Source: Rhodoferax sp. (lineage in GTDB: Bacteria > Pseudomonadota > Gammaproteobacteria > Burkholderiales > Burkholderiaceae_C). From it: a DNA stretch of 64,000 bases. The first letter of the stretch is position 1. Every line of letters begins with the position of its first letter. Below the pieces are notes generated by a model. It saw nothing but the letters and a program-made list of their open reading frames with translations. It had not been told where the DNA came from and made no database searches. The stretch covers positions 62,001 through 126,000 of the forward strand of contig NZ_JAQTWL010000007.1 in NCBI RefSeq assembly GCF_028689295.1, read 5' to 3'. The position numbers and the translations under genes are program-made. Positions 8,194 to 17,149 of this stretch are shown piece by piece.

Positions 8194-9891
8194 ATGCTGA
8201 CTGTCAAAACCCAATTGCTCGATGTGCTGCGCACCACGCTGGAAGACATCCAGCCCGGCGCGGGCGCCAAGGCGGCTTTCGAATCGCCCAAAGTCGCCGC
8301 GCACGGCGACCTGGCCACCACCGCCGCCATGCAACTGGCCAAGCCGCTCGGGCAAAACCCGCGGCGACTGGCCGAGAGCCTGTGTACCCTGCTGCGCGCC
8401 ACGCCGCCCTACCAGACCTGGGTCGAGGCGCTGGAAATAGTCGGTCCCGGTTTCATCAACATCAAGCTCAAGCCCGCGGCCAAGCAGCAGGTGGTGCGCT
8501 CGGTGCTGTTGCAAGCCGACCGTTACGGCGCACAGGCGGACAACGGCCAGCGCATGCTGGTGGAGTTTGTCTCGGCCAACCCGACCGGGCCGCTGCACGT
8601 GGGCCACGGACGCCAGGCGGCTCTGGGCGACGCCATTTGCAACCTGTTCGAGAGCCAGGGCTGGCTGGTGCACCGCGAGTTCTATTACAACGACGCCGGT
8701 GTCCAGATCGGCACGCTGGCGACCAGCACGCAATTGCGCGCGCAGGGTTTCAAGCCGGGTGACGCCTGCTGGCCGACCGACCCCGACAACCCGTTGAGCA
8801 AGAACTTTTACAACGGCGAATACATTGCCGACATTGCGGCCGACTTCCTGGCCCAAAAGACAGTCACCTCCGACGACCGCGCCTATACCGCTTCGGGCGA
8901 TGCCGACGACCTGGACAGCATCCGCCAGTTTGCCGTGGCCTATTTGCGCCATGAGCAAGACCTCGACCTCTCGGCCTTTGCCGTCAAGTTCGACAACTAT
9001 TACCTGGAAAGCAGCCTCTACACCAGCGGCAAGGTCGATGCCACGGTCAAGCGCCTGATCGAGGCCGGCAAGACCTATGAGCAGGACGGCGCGCTGTGGC
9101 TCAAGTCCACCGACTACGGCGACGACAAGGACCGCGTCATGCGCAAGCAGGACGGCAGCTACACCTACTTTGTGCCCGACGTCGCCTACCACATCAGCAA
9201 GTGGGAGCGCGGCTTCCAGAAGGTCATCAACATCCAGGGCACCGACCACCACGGCACCATTGCCCGCGTACGCGCCGGCTTGCAGGCGGCCAATGTGGGC
9301 ATTCCTCAGGGCTACCCCGACTACGTGCTGCACACCATGGTGCGCGTGGTCAAGGGCGGCCAGGAGGTCAAGATCAGCAAGCGCGCCGGCAGCTATGTGA
9401 CGCTGCGTGATTTGATCGAGTGGACCAGCAAGGACGCGGTTCGCTTCTTTCTGCTCGGCCGCAAGCCCGACACCGAGTACACCTTCGATGTCGATCTGGC
9501 GGTGCAAAAGAACAACGACAACCCGGTGTATTACGTGCAATACGCGCACGCCCGCATCTGCTCAGTGCTGACTGCCTGGGGCGGTCAGGTCAGCGCCCTG
9601 CACCCCGTTGATTTGTCGCCGCTGCAAAGCCAGCAGGCGCTGGCATTGATGCTGCTGCTGGCCAAATACCCCGACATGCTGGCTGCCGCTGCCGATGGTT
9701 TTGCCCCGCACGACGTGACTTTTTACCTGCGCGAACTGGCCGCCTGCTACCACAGCTATTACGATGCCGAGCGCATTCTGGTCGATGACGAGGTACTCAA
9801 GCTGGCGCGTCTGGCGCTGGTGGCGGCCACCGCCCAGGTGTTACGCAATGGCCTGGCGGTGCTGGGTGTCAGTGCCCCGGAAAAAATGTAA
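8194..9891 (+). CDS. argS: Arginyl-tRNA synthetase
   Basis: ArgS charges tRNA-Arg with arginine. The 565-residue class I synthetase has the HIGH-equivalent HVGHGR after VSANPTGPL (about residue 130), the KMSKS-equivalent KISKRAG near residue 395, a DALR anticodon-binding C-terminus ([12 protein letters not shown] through [12 protein letters not shown]), and an N-terminal Add-1 domain. It begins ten bases after the UDG-like gene. The adjacent SPOR protein gene follows within 25 bases. All of this matches normal ArgS. Confidence 0.96.
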   Translation: MLTVKTQLLDVLRTTLEDIQPGAGAKAAFESPKVAAHGDLATTAAMQLAKPLGQNPRRLAESLCTLLRATPPYQTWVEALEIVGPGFINIKLKPAAKQQVVRSVLLQADRYGAQADNGQRMLVEFVSANPTGPLHVGHGRQAALGDAICNLFESQGWLVHREFYYNDAGVQIGTLATSTQLRAQGFKPGDACWPTDPDNPLSKNFYNGEYIADIAADFLAQKTVTSDDRAYTASGDADDLDSIRQFAVAYLRHEQDLDLSAFAVKFDNYYLESSLYTSGKVDATVKRLIEAGKTYEQDGALWLKSTDYGDDKDRVMRKQDGSYTYFVPDVAYHISKWERGFQKVINIQGTDHHGTIARVRAGLQAANVGIPQGYPDYVLHTMVRVVKGGQEVKISKRAGSYVTLRDLIEWTSKDAVRFFLLGRKPDTEYTFDVDLAVQKNNDNPVYYVQYAHARICSVLTAWGGQVSALHPVDLSPLQSQQALALMLLLAKYPDMLAAAADGFAPHDVTFYLRELAACYHSYYDAERILVDDEVLKLARLALVAATAQVLRNGLAVLGVSAPEKM

Positions 9892-9915
9892 CCCGAAGAC
9901 AAGCAAAGACAACTC

Positions 9916-10515
9916 ATGAAACAACAACGCGGCAGCACCTTTTGGGGATTTATCCTCGGGTTATTGGTCGGGCTGGGCTTGGCACTGGCGGTGGCCGTGT
10001 ATGTGACCAAGGTGCCCATCCTGTTTTTCAACAAAGCGGGCAGCCGTAACCCCGATCAGGATGCCAATGAGCTTGAAAAAAACCGCAACTGGGACCCCAA
10101 CGCACCGCTGTATGGCAAGAATCCCGCCAAACCGGCAGGCCCTGCCGAAACCATGGTCCCGGCACCCGAAGCCAACAAGATCGAGAACAAACCGGCGGTC
10201 AATGCCGACCCCCTTGGCGATCTGGTCAAGGCGCGCACCAAGAGCGGCCCCGCATCGACGGCGGCCGGCAGTACAGACCCTTTCACTTACTTCATCCAGG
10301 TCGGCGCCTACCGTACGAACGAGGATGCCGAGGCGCAGCGCGCCAAGCTCTCATTAGCCGGCATTGAGACCAAAATCTCCGAACGCGAGCAGTCAGGCCG
10401 GTCGGTTTTCCGCGTGCGGCTTGGCCCGTTTGACAAGCGAGAGGACGCGGACGCCGCCAAAACCCGCCTTGAAAGCGCGGGGATCGAAACCGCCCTGGTG
10501 CGCGTGCAACGCTGA
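9916..10515 (+). CDS. SPOR-domain protein
   Basis: The 199-residue protein has one N-terminal membrane segment (about residues 9-31, rich in Leu/Gly/Val), a Pro/Ala/Lys-rich linker and a C-terminal SPOR domain starting near residue 122 (TYFIQVGAYRTNEDAEAQRAKL) with two alpha/beta repeats. SPOR domains bind denuded septal peptidoglycan, so the protein is probably an inner-membrane cell-division or septum-associated factor of the FtsN type. It is placed between argS and dsbA, an arrangement common in Burkholderiales. Confidence 0.88.
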   Translation: MKQQRGSTFWGFILGLLVGLGLALAVAVYVTKVPILFFNKAGSRNPDQDANELEKNRNWDPNAPLYGKNPAKPAGPAETMVPAPEANKIENKPAVNADPLGDLVKARTKSGPASTAAGSTDPFTYFIQVGAYRTNEDAEAQRAKLSLAGIETKISEREQSGRSVFRVRLGPFDKREDADAAKTRLESAGIETALVRVQR

Positions 10516-10572
10516 ACTTTGTCGCAGTTGGCCGCTCATAGTTTGCTTCTTCCATCCTCAAGAGAATTCACC

Positions 10573-11229
10573 ATGCAACGTCGTGCATTTGTTGGCAACT
10601 ACGGAGCGCTTGCACTTAGTGCCGCATTCCTCCTGCCATCCGGCCGGGCGCTGGCGCAAGCCAATTTACCCCGCGCCGGGACAGATTTCCTGGCCCTGAA
10701 CCGACCGGCCCCGGTAGAAACACCCGCCGACAAGATCGAGATCATCGAATTTTTTGGCTACTACTGCCCGCATTGCAACGCCTTCGACCCGGTGTTATCA
10801 GCCTGGGTCAAAAAACTGCCCAATGATGTCGTCTTCAAACGGGTGCCGGTTGCGTTCACGGGTGGCGCAGAACCACAGCAACGTTTGTATTACGCGCTCG
10901 AAGCCATGGGATTGGTCGAACAGCTTCACGCGCGCGTTTTTGCTGCCATTCACGGCGAAAAACAAAATCTGGTCCAAAGCGCGGCCATCATCGACTGGGT
11001 GGTCAAACAAGGCGTTGACAGAGCCAGCTTCACTGAACAATTCAACTCGTTTTCTGCCGCCACCAAAGCCACGCGCGCCAGGCAACTGCAGGCCGCTTAC
11101 CAAGTCGAAGGCGTGCCTGCGCTAGGTGTCGCGGGACGTTATTACACCGACGGCGCCCTGGCCCGGAGCATGGACCGGGTCTTGCAGGTGGTTGACTTTT
11201 TGACAGCCGAAGTTCGCCGTAGCCGCTAA
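10573..11229 (+). CDS. dsbA: Thiol:disulfide interchange protein DsbA
   Basis: DsbA introduces disulfide bonds into periplasmic proteins. The 218-residue product has a signal peptide ending near ALAQA and the thioredoxin-fold active site YYCPHCNAF at about residue 63. The cis-proline loop is VEGVPALGV near residue 178. The ATG at 10573 was chosen because the longer frame adds 18 residues upstream of a clear signal sequence. A short AT-rich gap separates it from lptA. Confidence 0.93.
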   Translation: MQRRAFVGNYGALALSAAFLLPSGRALAQANLPRAGTDFLALNRPAPVETPADKIEIIEFFGYYCPHCNAFDPVLSAWVKKLPNDVVFKRVPVAFTGGAEPQQRLYYALEAMGLVEQLHARVFAAIHGEKQNLVQSAAIIDWVVKQGVDRASFTEQFNSFSAATKATRARQLQAAYQVEGVPALGVAGRYYTDGALARSMDRVLQVVDFLTAEVRRSR

Positions 11230-11300
11230 GCCCGGCATCCTGCGGCCAGAGTCGAGCAATATCGGGCTGCGATGGCATGAAAGCGGGTGAGGCCCGCTAC

Positions 11301-11326
11301 AATCTTGTAAACACTTACGCAAGATT
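11301..11326. promoter_or_regulatory. Inverted repeat upstream of lptA
   Basis: AATCTTG (11301-11307) and CAAGATT (11320-11326) are perfect complements 12 bases apart, ending nine bases before the lptA start codon. A -10-like TACAAT (11298-11303) overlaps the first arm. The arrangement would suit an operator or a 5' leader hairpin near the lptA-lptB-rpoN promoter; no known regulator is identified. Confidence 0.35.
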
Positions 11327-11335
11327 CATGCCTTT

Positions 11336-11962
11336 ATGAAAATCCCCTTCCAATGCTGGTTTGTCACCTGTGCGCTGGCACTGTCCGTGTCGGTTGCCTG
11401 CGCGGAAAATGCCGATCGGGACAAACCCATGAACGTCGAGGCCGACGCGCTGCGGTATGACGACAACAAGCAGGTCAGCACCTTCACCGGCCAGGTGGTA
11501 CTGACCAAGGGCACGATCCTGATCCGCGGCGACAAACTGGAGGTGCGCCAGGACTCGCAGGGATACCAGTATGGCGTGGTCACAGGCGTTCCAGGTCAGC
11601 GCGCATTTTTCAAGCAAAAGCGCGAAGGCGTCGATGAGATCATTGAAGGCGAGGGCGAAACCATTGACTACGATGGCCGCCTGGACACCGTCAAATTTAC
11701 CGGCCAGGCGCAATTGCGGCGTTTCCAGGGCGCCAAGCTCAACGACGAGTTCAATGCCGGCATCATCGTTTACAACAATTTGACCAATGTCTTCACCCTG
11801 GACGGCGCCCCGGCTGCGGGATCAACAGGCAGCACCGGCCAGCCCGGCGCGCCGGCCGGCCGGGTTCGCGCCATGCTGGCGCCCAAGTCCGCACCGGCGT
11901 CGGCACCCGCCAGCAGTGCGCCACTGCGCAGCAGCCCCAAACTGGGCGGCTCTGCGCAGTAA
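11336..11962 (+). CDS. lptA: LPS export periplasmic protein LptA
   Basis: LptA forms the periplasmic bridge that carries lipopolysaccharide from the inner-membrane LptBFG complex to LptDE. The 208-residue product has a signal peptide (cleavage near VACAEN) and an OstA-like beta-jellyroll: [30 protein letters not shown] and later [12 protein letters not shown] with [13 protein letters not shown]. The C-terminal 50 residues are Ala/Pro/Ser-rich. The stop overlaps the lptB start (TAATG). No lptC is found directly upstream. Confidence 0.92.
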   Translation: MKIPFQCWFVTCALALSVSVACAENADRDKPMNVEADALRYDDNKQVSTFTGQVVLTKGTILIRGDKLEVRQDSQGYQYGVVTGVPGQRAFFKQKREGVDEIIEGEGETIDYDGRLDTVKFTGQAQLRRFQGAKLNDEFNAGIIVYNNLTNVFTLDGAPAAGSTGSTGQPGAPAGRVRAMLAPKSAPASAPASSAPLRSSPKLGGSAQ

Positions 11963-12750
11963 TGACCATGCCCGCAATGACCGCCCCCGTGCCAGACACC
12001 GATCTGCCAGAAAGTCGCCTGGAAGCGCATCACCTGCAAAAGTTTTATGGCAGTCGCAAGGCCGTCAAAGACGTGTCACTGGCCGTGCGCAAGGGCGAGG
12101 TGGTGGGGCTGCTGGGCCCCAACGGCGCCGGCAAAACCACCTCTTTTTACATGATCGTGGGCCTGGTGCGGGCCAGCGCGGGCGACATCACCATCGACGG
12201 CCAGTCCATTGAACACATGCCGATTCACCGGCGTGCTCGGCTCGGCTTGAGCTATTTGCCGCAAGAGGCCTCCATCTTTCGCAAGCTCAATGTCGAGGAC
12301 AACGTGCGCGCGGTGCTCGAATTGCAGCTGGATGCGCAAGGCAAAGCCCTGAACAAAGCCGAGATCGAGAAGCGCCTGACCGGCTTGTTGCAGGACTTGC
12401 GGGTGGATCATTTGCGCGACTCGTCAGCTCTGGCCCTGTCCGGCGGTGAGCGCCGGCGCGTAGAGATTGCCCGCGCCCTGGCTACCCAGCCCCGGTTTAT
12501 TTTGCTCGACGAACCCTTTGCCGGCATTGATCCGATTGCCGTCATTGAGATTCAGCGCATCATCTCCTTCCTGAAAAGCCGGGGCATCGGGGTGCTGATC
12601 ACCGACCACAACGTGCGCGAGACCCTGGGCATTTGCGATCACGCCTACATCATCAACGACGGCAGCGTGCTGGCGCAAGGAACACCGGCCGAAATCATCA
12701 ACAACGTCGATGTGCGCCGGGTGTACCTGGGCGAGCACTTCAGAATGTGA
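11962..12750 (+). CDS. lptB: LPS export ABC transporter ATP-binding protein LptB
   Basis: LptB is the cytoplasmic ATPase that powers LPS extraction by LptFG. This 262-residue ABC ATPase has the Walker [10 protein letters not shown] at about residue 48, the Q-loop with [16 protein letters not shown] typical of LptB, the signature [15 protein letters not shown] and the Walker [13 protein letters not shown]. An extra 15-20 residue N-terminal extension precedes the usual start. It overlaps lptA by one base and rpoN by one base, so the three genes are translationally coupled. Confidence 0.96.
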   Translation: MTMPAMTAPVPDTDLPESRLEAHHLQKFYGSRKAVKDVSLAVRKGEVVGLLGPNGAGKTTSFYMIVGLVRASAGDITIDGQSIEHMPIHRRARLGLSYLPQEASIFRKLNVEDNVRAVLELQLDAQGKALNKAEIEKRLTGLLQDLRVDHLRDSSALALSGGERRRVEIARALATQPRFILLDEPFAGIDPIAVIEIQRIISFLKSRGIGVLITDHNVRETLGICDHAYIINDGSVLAQGTPAEIINNVDVRRVYLGEHFRM

Positions 12751-14336
12751 TGAAACAGGGCCTTTCCTTACGCACCTCCCAGCATCTGGCGCTGACACCA
12801 CAGTTGCAGCAGTCCATCCGTCTGTTGCAACTCTCCACCCTGGAGCTCGGTAGCGAAGTGGACCAGATGCTCGACGACAACCCGTTTCTGGAACGCACCG
12901 AGGAGGCAGCCGAGCGCGAGTCGTATGGCCTGGAGCAGGCCGATACCGCCGTTAGCGCGAACGACCGTGAACTCGAGTACGCCTCTTATTCAGGCACCCC
13001 GGACGACTACAGCTCAAAGTCCAGCACCGATAACAGCGCCGAGGACAGTTCATCCGCCGTGGACGATGGCCCGAGCTGGGAAGGTGACGGTAGCGTCAGT
13101 ATGAGCCCGGACGACGGCGAATGGGGCGGCGAGGCGCGCGCCCATGGCAACAACCTCAGTGGTGGCGGCGACGAGATGGATGCCACCGAGCTGGCGCGCA
13201 ACCAGGAGTCGTTGCAGAGTTTTCTACAGCGCCAGGCGCTCACCCTGCGGCTGGGCGCTGAAGACCAGGCCGCGCTGTATTTTTTGATCGAGTCGCTCAA
13301 TGACGAAGGCTATCTGGAGGACGACCTGACCGATCTGGCCAGGGGACTGGCGGGCGATGACGACAGTCAGATCGAAGAGCTGGTGCACCATTTCACCGTG
13401 GCACTGCGGCTGCTGCAGAGCCTGGAACCCACCGGTGCAGGGGCGCGTGATCTGGCCGAATGCCTGCGCCTGCAACTGCAAGCGCTGCAAGCCGACCCGG
13501 CCATCGAGGCCGACACGCTGGCGGTGGCTTTGCGCATTTGCAGCCAACCGATGGATTTGCTGGCAAGGCGCGACATCAAGCACCTGATGCCCTTGTGCGA
13601 AGCCAGCGATGCGCAGTTGCGTGCCGCCATCGCCCTGATTGGCCGCCTGGAACCCAAGCCCGGCCGCCGCTTTGTCAATGTCGAGCGCAACATCGTGGTG
13701 CCCGATGTGCTGGTGGTGGCCATTGGACAGGGCACCCAGGTGAAATTCCAGGTGCGACTGAACCCTGACGTAATGCCGCGCCTGCGCGTGCACGATATTT
13801 ACGCCAACGCTCTCAAGGGCCACAAGGCTGGTGGCAGCGACGCCGCCAACTTTGCCGCCCTGCAGCAGCGCCTGCAGGAAGCGCGCTGGTTCATCAAGAA
13901 CATCCAGCAGCGCTTCGACACCATCCTGCGCGTCAGCACGGCCATTGTGGAACGCCAGAAAAGCTTTTTCATCCACGGCGAGCTGGCCATGCGCCCGCTG
14001 GTACTGCGCGAAATTGCCGATGAATTGGGCCTGCACGAATCCACCATCAGCCGCGTCACTACCGCCAAATACATGGCGACACCCTATGGCACCTTCGAGC
14101 TCAAATACTTCTTTGGCTCCGGTCTGGGCACCGAGTCGGGCGGCAACGCGTCGAGCACCGCAGTGCGCGCGCTGATCAAGCAGTTCGTCGCCGCCGAAAG
14201 TCCCAAAAAACCACTGAGTGACAACCAGTTGTCCGACATGCTCAAGGAGCAGGGCATTGAATGCGCCCGTCGCACCGTGGCCAAATACCGCGAAGGCCTG
14301 CGCATTGCACCGGCGAGTTTAAGGAAAGAATTGTGA
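12750..14336 (+). CDS. rpoN: RNA polymerase sigma-54 factor RpoN
   Basis: Sigma-54 directs transcription from -24/-12 promoters with enhancer-binding activators. The 528-residue protein has all three regions. Region I is Gln/Leu-rich (LSLRTSQHLALTPQLQQSIR). An acidic region II (about residues 60-140, rich in Asp/Ser/Glu) follows. Region III has a core-binding domain and a C-terminal RpoN box that reads ARRTVAKYREGL. The ATG at 12750 overlaps the lptB stop as TGATG. Downstream no hpf gene is seen, unlike many betaproteobacteria. Confidence 0.96.
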   Translation: MKQGLSLRTSQHLALTPQLQQSIRLLQLSTLELGSEVDQMLDDNPFLERTEEAAERESYGLEQADTAVSANDRELEYASYSGTPDDYSSKSSTDNSAEDSSSAVDDGPSWEGDGSVSMSPDDGEWGGEARAHGNNLSGGGDEMDATELARNQESLQSFLQRQALTLRLGAEDQAALYFLIESLNDEGYLEDDLTDLARGLAGDDDSQIEELVHHFTVALRLLQSLEPTGAGARDLAECLRLQLQALQADPAIEADTLAVALRICSQPMDLLARRDIKHLMPLCEASDAQLRAAIALIGRLEPKPGRRFVNVERNIVVPDVLVVAIGQGTQVKFQVRLNPDVMPRLRVHDIYANALKGHKAGGSDAANFAALQQRLQEARWFIKNIQQRFDTILRVSTAIVERQKSFFIHGELAMRPLVLREIADELGLHESTISRVTTAKYMATPYGTFELKYFFGSGLGTESGGNASSTAVRALIKQFVAAESPKKPLSDNQLSDMLKEQGIECARRTVAKYREGLRIAPASLRKEL

Positions 14337-14337
14337 A

Positions 14338-14430
14338 ACTTTGCGGGACAGACCGCAGTTACGCGAAGCGAACCAGCTCTGTCCTCAACATTTTGTCGGA
14401 TGTTAGATGCCGCACCTTGCGGGACAGACC
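14338..14430. repeat. Direct repeat pair between rpoN and the RlmL-like gene
   Basis: TTGCGGGACAGACC occurs at 14341-14354 and again at 14417-14430; with the bases before each, 16 of 17 positions match. The first copy also contains GGACAGA, which can pair with TCTGTCC at 14378-14384. The second copy ends ten bases before the downstream start codon. A duplication or a leader with alternative pairing is possible; no T-run terminator is present. Confidence 0.5.
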
Positions 14431-14439
14431 AAGAAATTT

Positions 14440-15729
14440 ATGAACCAACTCCAACTTTTCCTCCCCTGCGCCGCTGGCGTCGAGGACTTCCTGGCGCCTG
14501 AGGTGCTGCGCATCACCGGCTTGCCGCCGGGCTGTATCACCAAGCAGCGCGGCGGCGTCGCGGTGCGCACCTCGCTGGCGCAAGCCATGCTGCTGAACCT
14601 GCACAGCCGCCTGGCCCAGCGCGTGCTGGTGCTGCTGGGTTATACCGAATACCGCAATGAACAAGACCTGTACCGCGCTGCGTCCGAAGTGGCCTGGGAG
14701 CGCTGGTTCACCCCGCGCGAATCCATCAAGGTCGAGATCACCGCGCAGCATTGCCCGCTCACGTCCTTGAACTTTGCCGCGCTCAAGATCAAGGACGCCG
14801 TGTGCGACCGCTTTCGCGCCGTGGCCAATGGCGTGCGCCCCGACGTCAACACCCAGTGGCCCGACGTGCGCATTTACGCCCACCTGACCACTGATAGCTG
14901 CTCGCTCTACATCGACACTTCGGGTGAGCCGCTTTTCAAACGCGGCTGGCGCGAAGACAAGGGCGACGCGCCACTGAAAGAAACGCTGGCGGCCGCCATG
15001 CTGGCCGCCGCCGGCTGGTTCGACGGTGAAGACGATTTGAAACCGCTCTACGACCCGTGCTGCGGCAGCGGCACCATCGTCATCGAGGCGGCGCAAATGG
15101 CCTGCAACATTGCCGCCGGCAGCCGCCGCCGTTTTGCCTTCGAGAAGTATGTGCCGTTTCAAAAACAGGTGTGGGACGCCATCAGGCAGGAAGCCGTGGC
15201 GGCCGAGGTGATCCGGTCACCCGGGCAAAAACCCATCATCTTCGGCAGCGATGTCGCGCACCGCATGGTGGACTTTGCGCAGCACAACGCGGCGCGCGCC
15301 GGCGTGGCCGACGTGATCGAGTTCCGCGGTGGCGATGCCCTGCAGCGCATGCCACCCATCGACGTCAGCACCACGGGTGGCGGCGTGATGGTGCTGAACC
15401 CGCCCTATGGCGAGCGCATCGATGTGGGCGGCGTCGCCAAAGGTGGCGCACGCCACGCGGGTGATGCGGGCGGCTTTGAAGACGAGCCCAATGTGCCGCG
15501 CTTTGGCGCCCGTGAACTGCCGCAAATCGAGGGCGCGGGTGAATTCTTCAACCAGTTGGCCAGCCACTGGAAGAAAAATTATTCTGGCTGGACCGCCTGG
15601 GTGCTCACCCCCGACCTGAAACTGCCGGGCAAGATGCGGCTCAAGGAAACCCGCCGTGTGCCGATGTGGAACGGCCCCATCGAATGCCGCCTGTTCCGCT
15701 TTGACATGGTGGCGGGGAAAATGGGGTGA
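14440..15729 (+). CDS. THUMP-domain 23S rRNA guanine-N2 methyltransferase (RlmL N-half type)
   Basis: This 429-residue protein has an N-terminal ferredoxin-like/THUMP module (about residues 1-160) and a C-terminal SAM-dependent Rossmann methyltransferase domain. The catalytic motif NPPYGERI lies near residue 327 and the SAM-binding segment DPCCGSGTIVIEAA near residue 205. It matches the m2G2445-forming half of E. coli RlmL, without the RlmK half. An insertion rich in Gly/Ala after NPPYGERI (about 35 residues) is unusual in length. The PIN gene overlaps its stop as GTGA. Confidence 0.85.
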   Translation: MNQLQLFLPCAAGVEDFLAPEVLRITGLPPGCITKQRGGVAVRTSLAQAMLLNLHSRLAQRVLVLLGYTEYRNEQDLYRAASEVAWERWFTPRESIKVEITAQHCPLTSLNFAALKIKDAVCDRFRAVANGVRPDVNTQWPDVRIYAHLTTDSCSLYIDTSGEPLFKRGWREDKGDAPLKETLAAAMLAAAGWFDGEDDLKPLYDPCCGSGTIVIEAAQMACNIAAGSRRRFAFEKYVPFQKQVWDAIRQEAVAAEVIRSPGQKPIIFGSDVAHRMVDFAQHNAARAGVADVIEFRGGDALQRMPPIDVSTTGGGVMVLNPPYGERIDVGGVAKGGARHAGDAGGFEDEPNVPRFGARELPQIEGAGEFFNQLASHWKKNYSGWTAWVLTPDLKLPGKMRLKETRRVPMWNGPIECRLFRFDMVAGKMG

Positions 15730-16130
15730 GGGTTGTCCTTGACACCAACATCGTGCTCGACGCCTTTGTTTTTGACGATCCTGGCGCACGGCCGCTCAAA
15801 TCGGCGCTGGCCGCCCATCAGCTTGAATGGATCGCCACCAAGGCCATGCGCGATGAACTGGTGCGGGTGTTGGGCTACCCCAAGATCGTGCCGCGCATGC
15901 TGTTTCACCAGGTCAGCGTAGCGCACGTGCTGGCCCAGTTCGACGGCCAGGCCATGCTGGTCGACACCGCACCCAAGGCCGGGGTTACCTGCCGCGACCC
16001 CGATGACCAGATGTTCATCGATCTGGCCGTCTCGCACCAGGCTTTGTTGCTGAGCAAGGACCAGGCGGTGCTTTGCATGCGTAAAAGACTCCAAGGCTGC
16101 TCAGTCAAAGTGCAAGAAACTGTGGACTAA
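15726..16130 (+). CDS. PIN-domain protein, predicted toxin-type ribonuclease
   Basis: The 134-residue protein begins VVLDTNIVLDAF, the first PIN motif with the metal-binding aspartate, and later has AMRDELVRVL and CRDPDDQMFIDLA with further acidic residues. It belongs to the COG1569-like group annotated as toxin component, PIN family. PIN toxins cleave RNA. No antitoxin gene is beside it, and it is coupled to the upstream methyltransferase by a GTGA overlap (start codon GTG), so a housekeeping RNA-processing role is as likely as toxin function. Confidence 0.75.
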   Translation: MRVVLDTNIVLDAFVFDDPGARPLKSALAAHQLEWIATKAMRDELVRVLGYPKIVPRMLFHQVSVAHVLAQFDGQAMLVDTAPKAGVTCRDPDDQMFIDLAVSHQALLLSKDQAVLCMRKRLQGCSVKVQETVD

Positions 16131-16135
16131 TTCGC

Positions 16136-16166
16136 TTTGGTATGGGGTATGCCAAATCATGTGGCA
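16136..16166. promoter_or_regulatory. Nested inverted repeats upstream of the FeeM-like gene
   Basis: TTTGGTAT (16136-16143) and TATGCCAAA (16148-16156) form an imperfect palindrome. TGCCA (16150-16154) and TGGCA (16162-16166), seven bases apart, form a second one that shares bases with the first. They lie about 80 bases upstream of the acyl-synthase start, a suitable place for an operator. The binding protein is unknown. Confidence 0.4.
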
Positions 16167-16245
16167 AAAGTAAACTCGACCCTGTCGGATGGGCAGTTCG
16201 GTCCATGCGGCTTGTTCTACCTTATTTTTTGCGAGAAAAATCATC

Positions 16246-17028
16246 ATGTTTCATCACGCTACTGCCACTGACGCCAAAAACTTCAACTTCAACACGCTGC
16301 CATCCCGTCAGAGCGCGCCCGTTGCGCCGACCCTGCCCGAAGAGCTGCTTCCGTTTACCGTCCGACTGGTGCACAACGAAGCCGATTTGAGCAAGGCCGT
16401 TCAAATCCGGCACGCAGCTTATGCACGCCATCTGCCGGACTTTGCGGAAACACTCAAAATAGCCGAAACCGATGATGTCGAAAACGGCGTGGTGGTGCTG
16501 CTGGCGGAGTCCAAGGTGGACGGTTCGCCGCTGGGCACCATGCGCATCCAGACCAACCAGTACAAGCCGCTGTGCCTGGAACAGTCGATCGCGTTGCCCG
16601 AGTGGCTCACGGCACGCCCCTTGGCAGAGGCCACCCGACTGGGTGTCACCAACGAGAAAGGTGGGCGTCTGGTCACCACGGTGCTGTTCAAGGCCTATTT
16701 TCAGTATTGCCAGCAAACCGGTATCGAATGGATGGTGGTGACGGCGCGCGCACCCGTTGACCGGACCTATGACCGCCTCATGTTCAACGATGTCTTTCCA
16801 GAGGCAGGCTACATCCCCATTCACCACGTGGGCAACCTGCCGCACCGCGTGATGTCGTTCAACGTCGAAACGGCTGAGGATCGCTGGGCCGCAGCCAAGC
16901 ACCCCTTGCTCGGCTTCATGTGCAGCATCCATCATCCGGACATCGATCTTGGTAATCCACGCCAAGGCTACGCCGGGTTGCAGGCACTGGCCACTTTTCC
17001 TGCGCACGGTGCAACGCTTCCCATGTGA
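16246..17028 (+). CDS. FeeM-like N-acyl amino acid synthase (GNAT fold)
   Basis: This 260-residue protein matches the FeeM/autoinducer-synthase-like GNAT group: FTVRLVHNEADLSKAVQIRHAAY at the start of the domain, LGTMRIQTN, PLAEATRLGV in the core strand, and WMVVTARAPVDRTYDRLMF. FeeM-type enzymes transfer fatty acyl chains from acyl-carrier protein to an amino acid, and the fold is related to acyl-homoserine-lactone synthases. The ATG at 16246 was preferred over an upstream frame start at 16189. A GGDEF/EAL protein follows about 120 bases downstream, so a signalling role is plausible. The product is not predictable from sequence. Confidence 0.75.
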   Translation: MFHHATATDAKNFNFNTLPSRQSAPVAPTLPEELLPFTVRLVHNEADLSKAVQIRHAAYARHLPDFAETLKIAETDDVENGVVVLLAESKVDGSPLGTMRIQTNQYKPLCLEQSIALPEWLTARPLAEATRLGVTNEKGGRLVTTVLFKAYFQYCQQTGIEWMVVTARAPVDRTYDRLMFNDVFPEAGYIPIHHVGNLPHRVMSFNVETAEDRWAAAKHPLLGFMCSIHHPDIDLGNPRQGYAGLQALATFPAHGATLPM

Positions 17029-17149
17029 GTTGGCGGGGTCGGGCGTTGGTTCATTTCAGCGACACCCGACTCACCCCTCTGCTTTCATGGGCGAGCAGAA
17101 ACGCTCAGTCAGCTTTATGATCTGATGGTCGTTATTGGATAACAAAGCC

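Noticed and set aside
7807-9549. Long minus-strand frame of 580 codons
   Set aside because: It lies opposite argS, whose product is complete and conserved; long antisense frames are expected in GC-rich genes.
15726-16130. Complete toxin-antitoxin pair
   Set aside because: Only the PIN protein is seen; no antitoxin-like frame is adjacent on either side.
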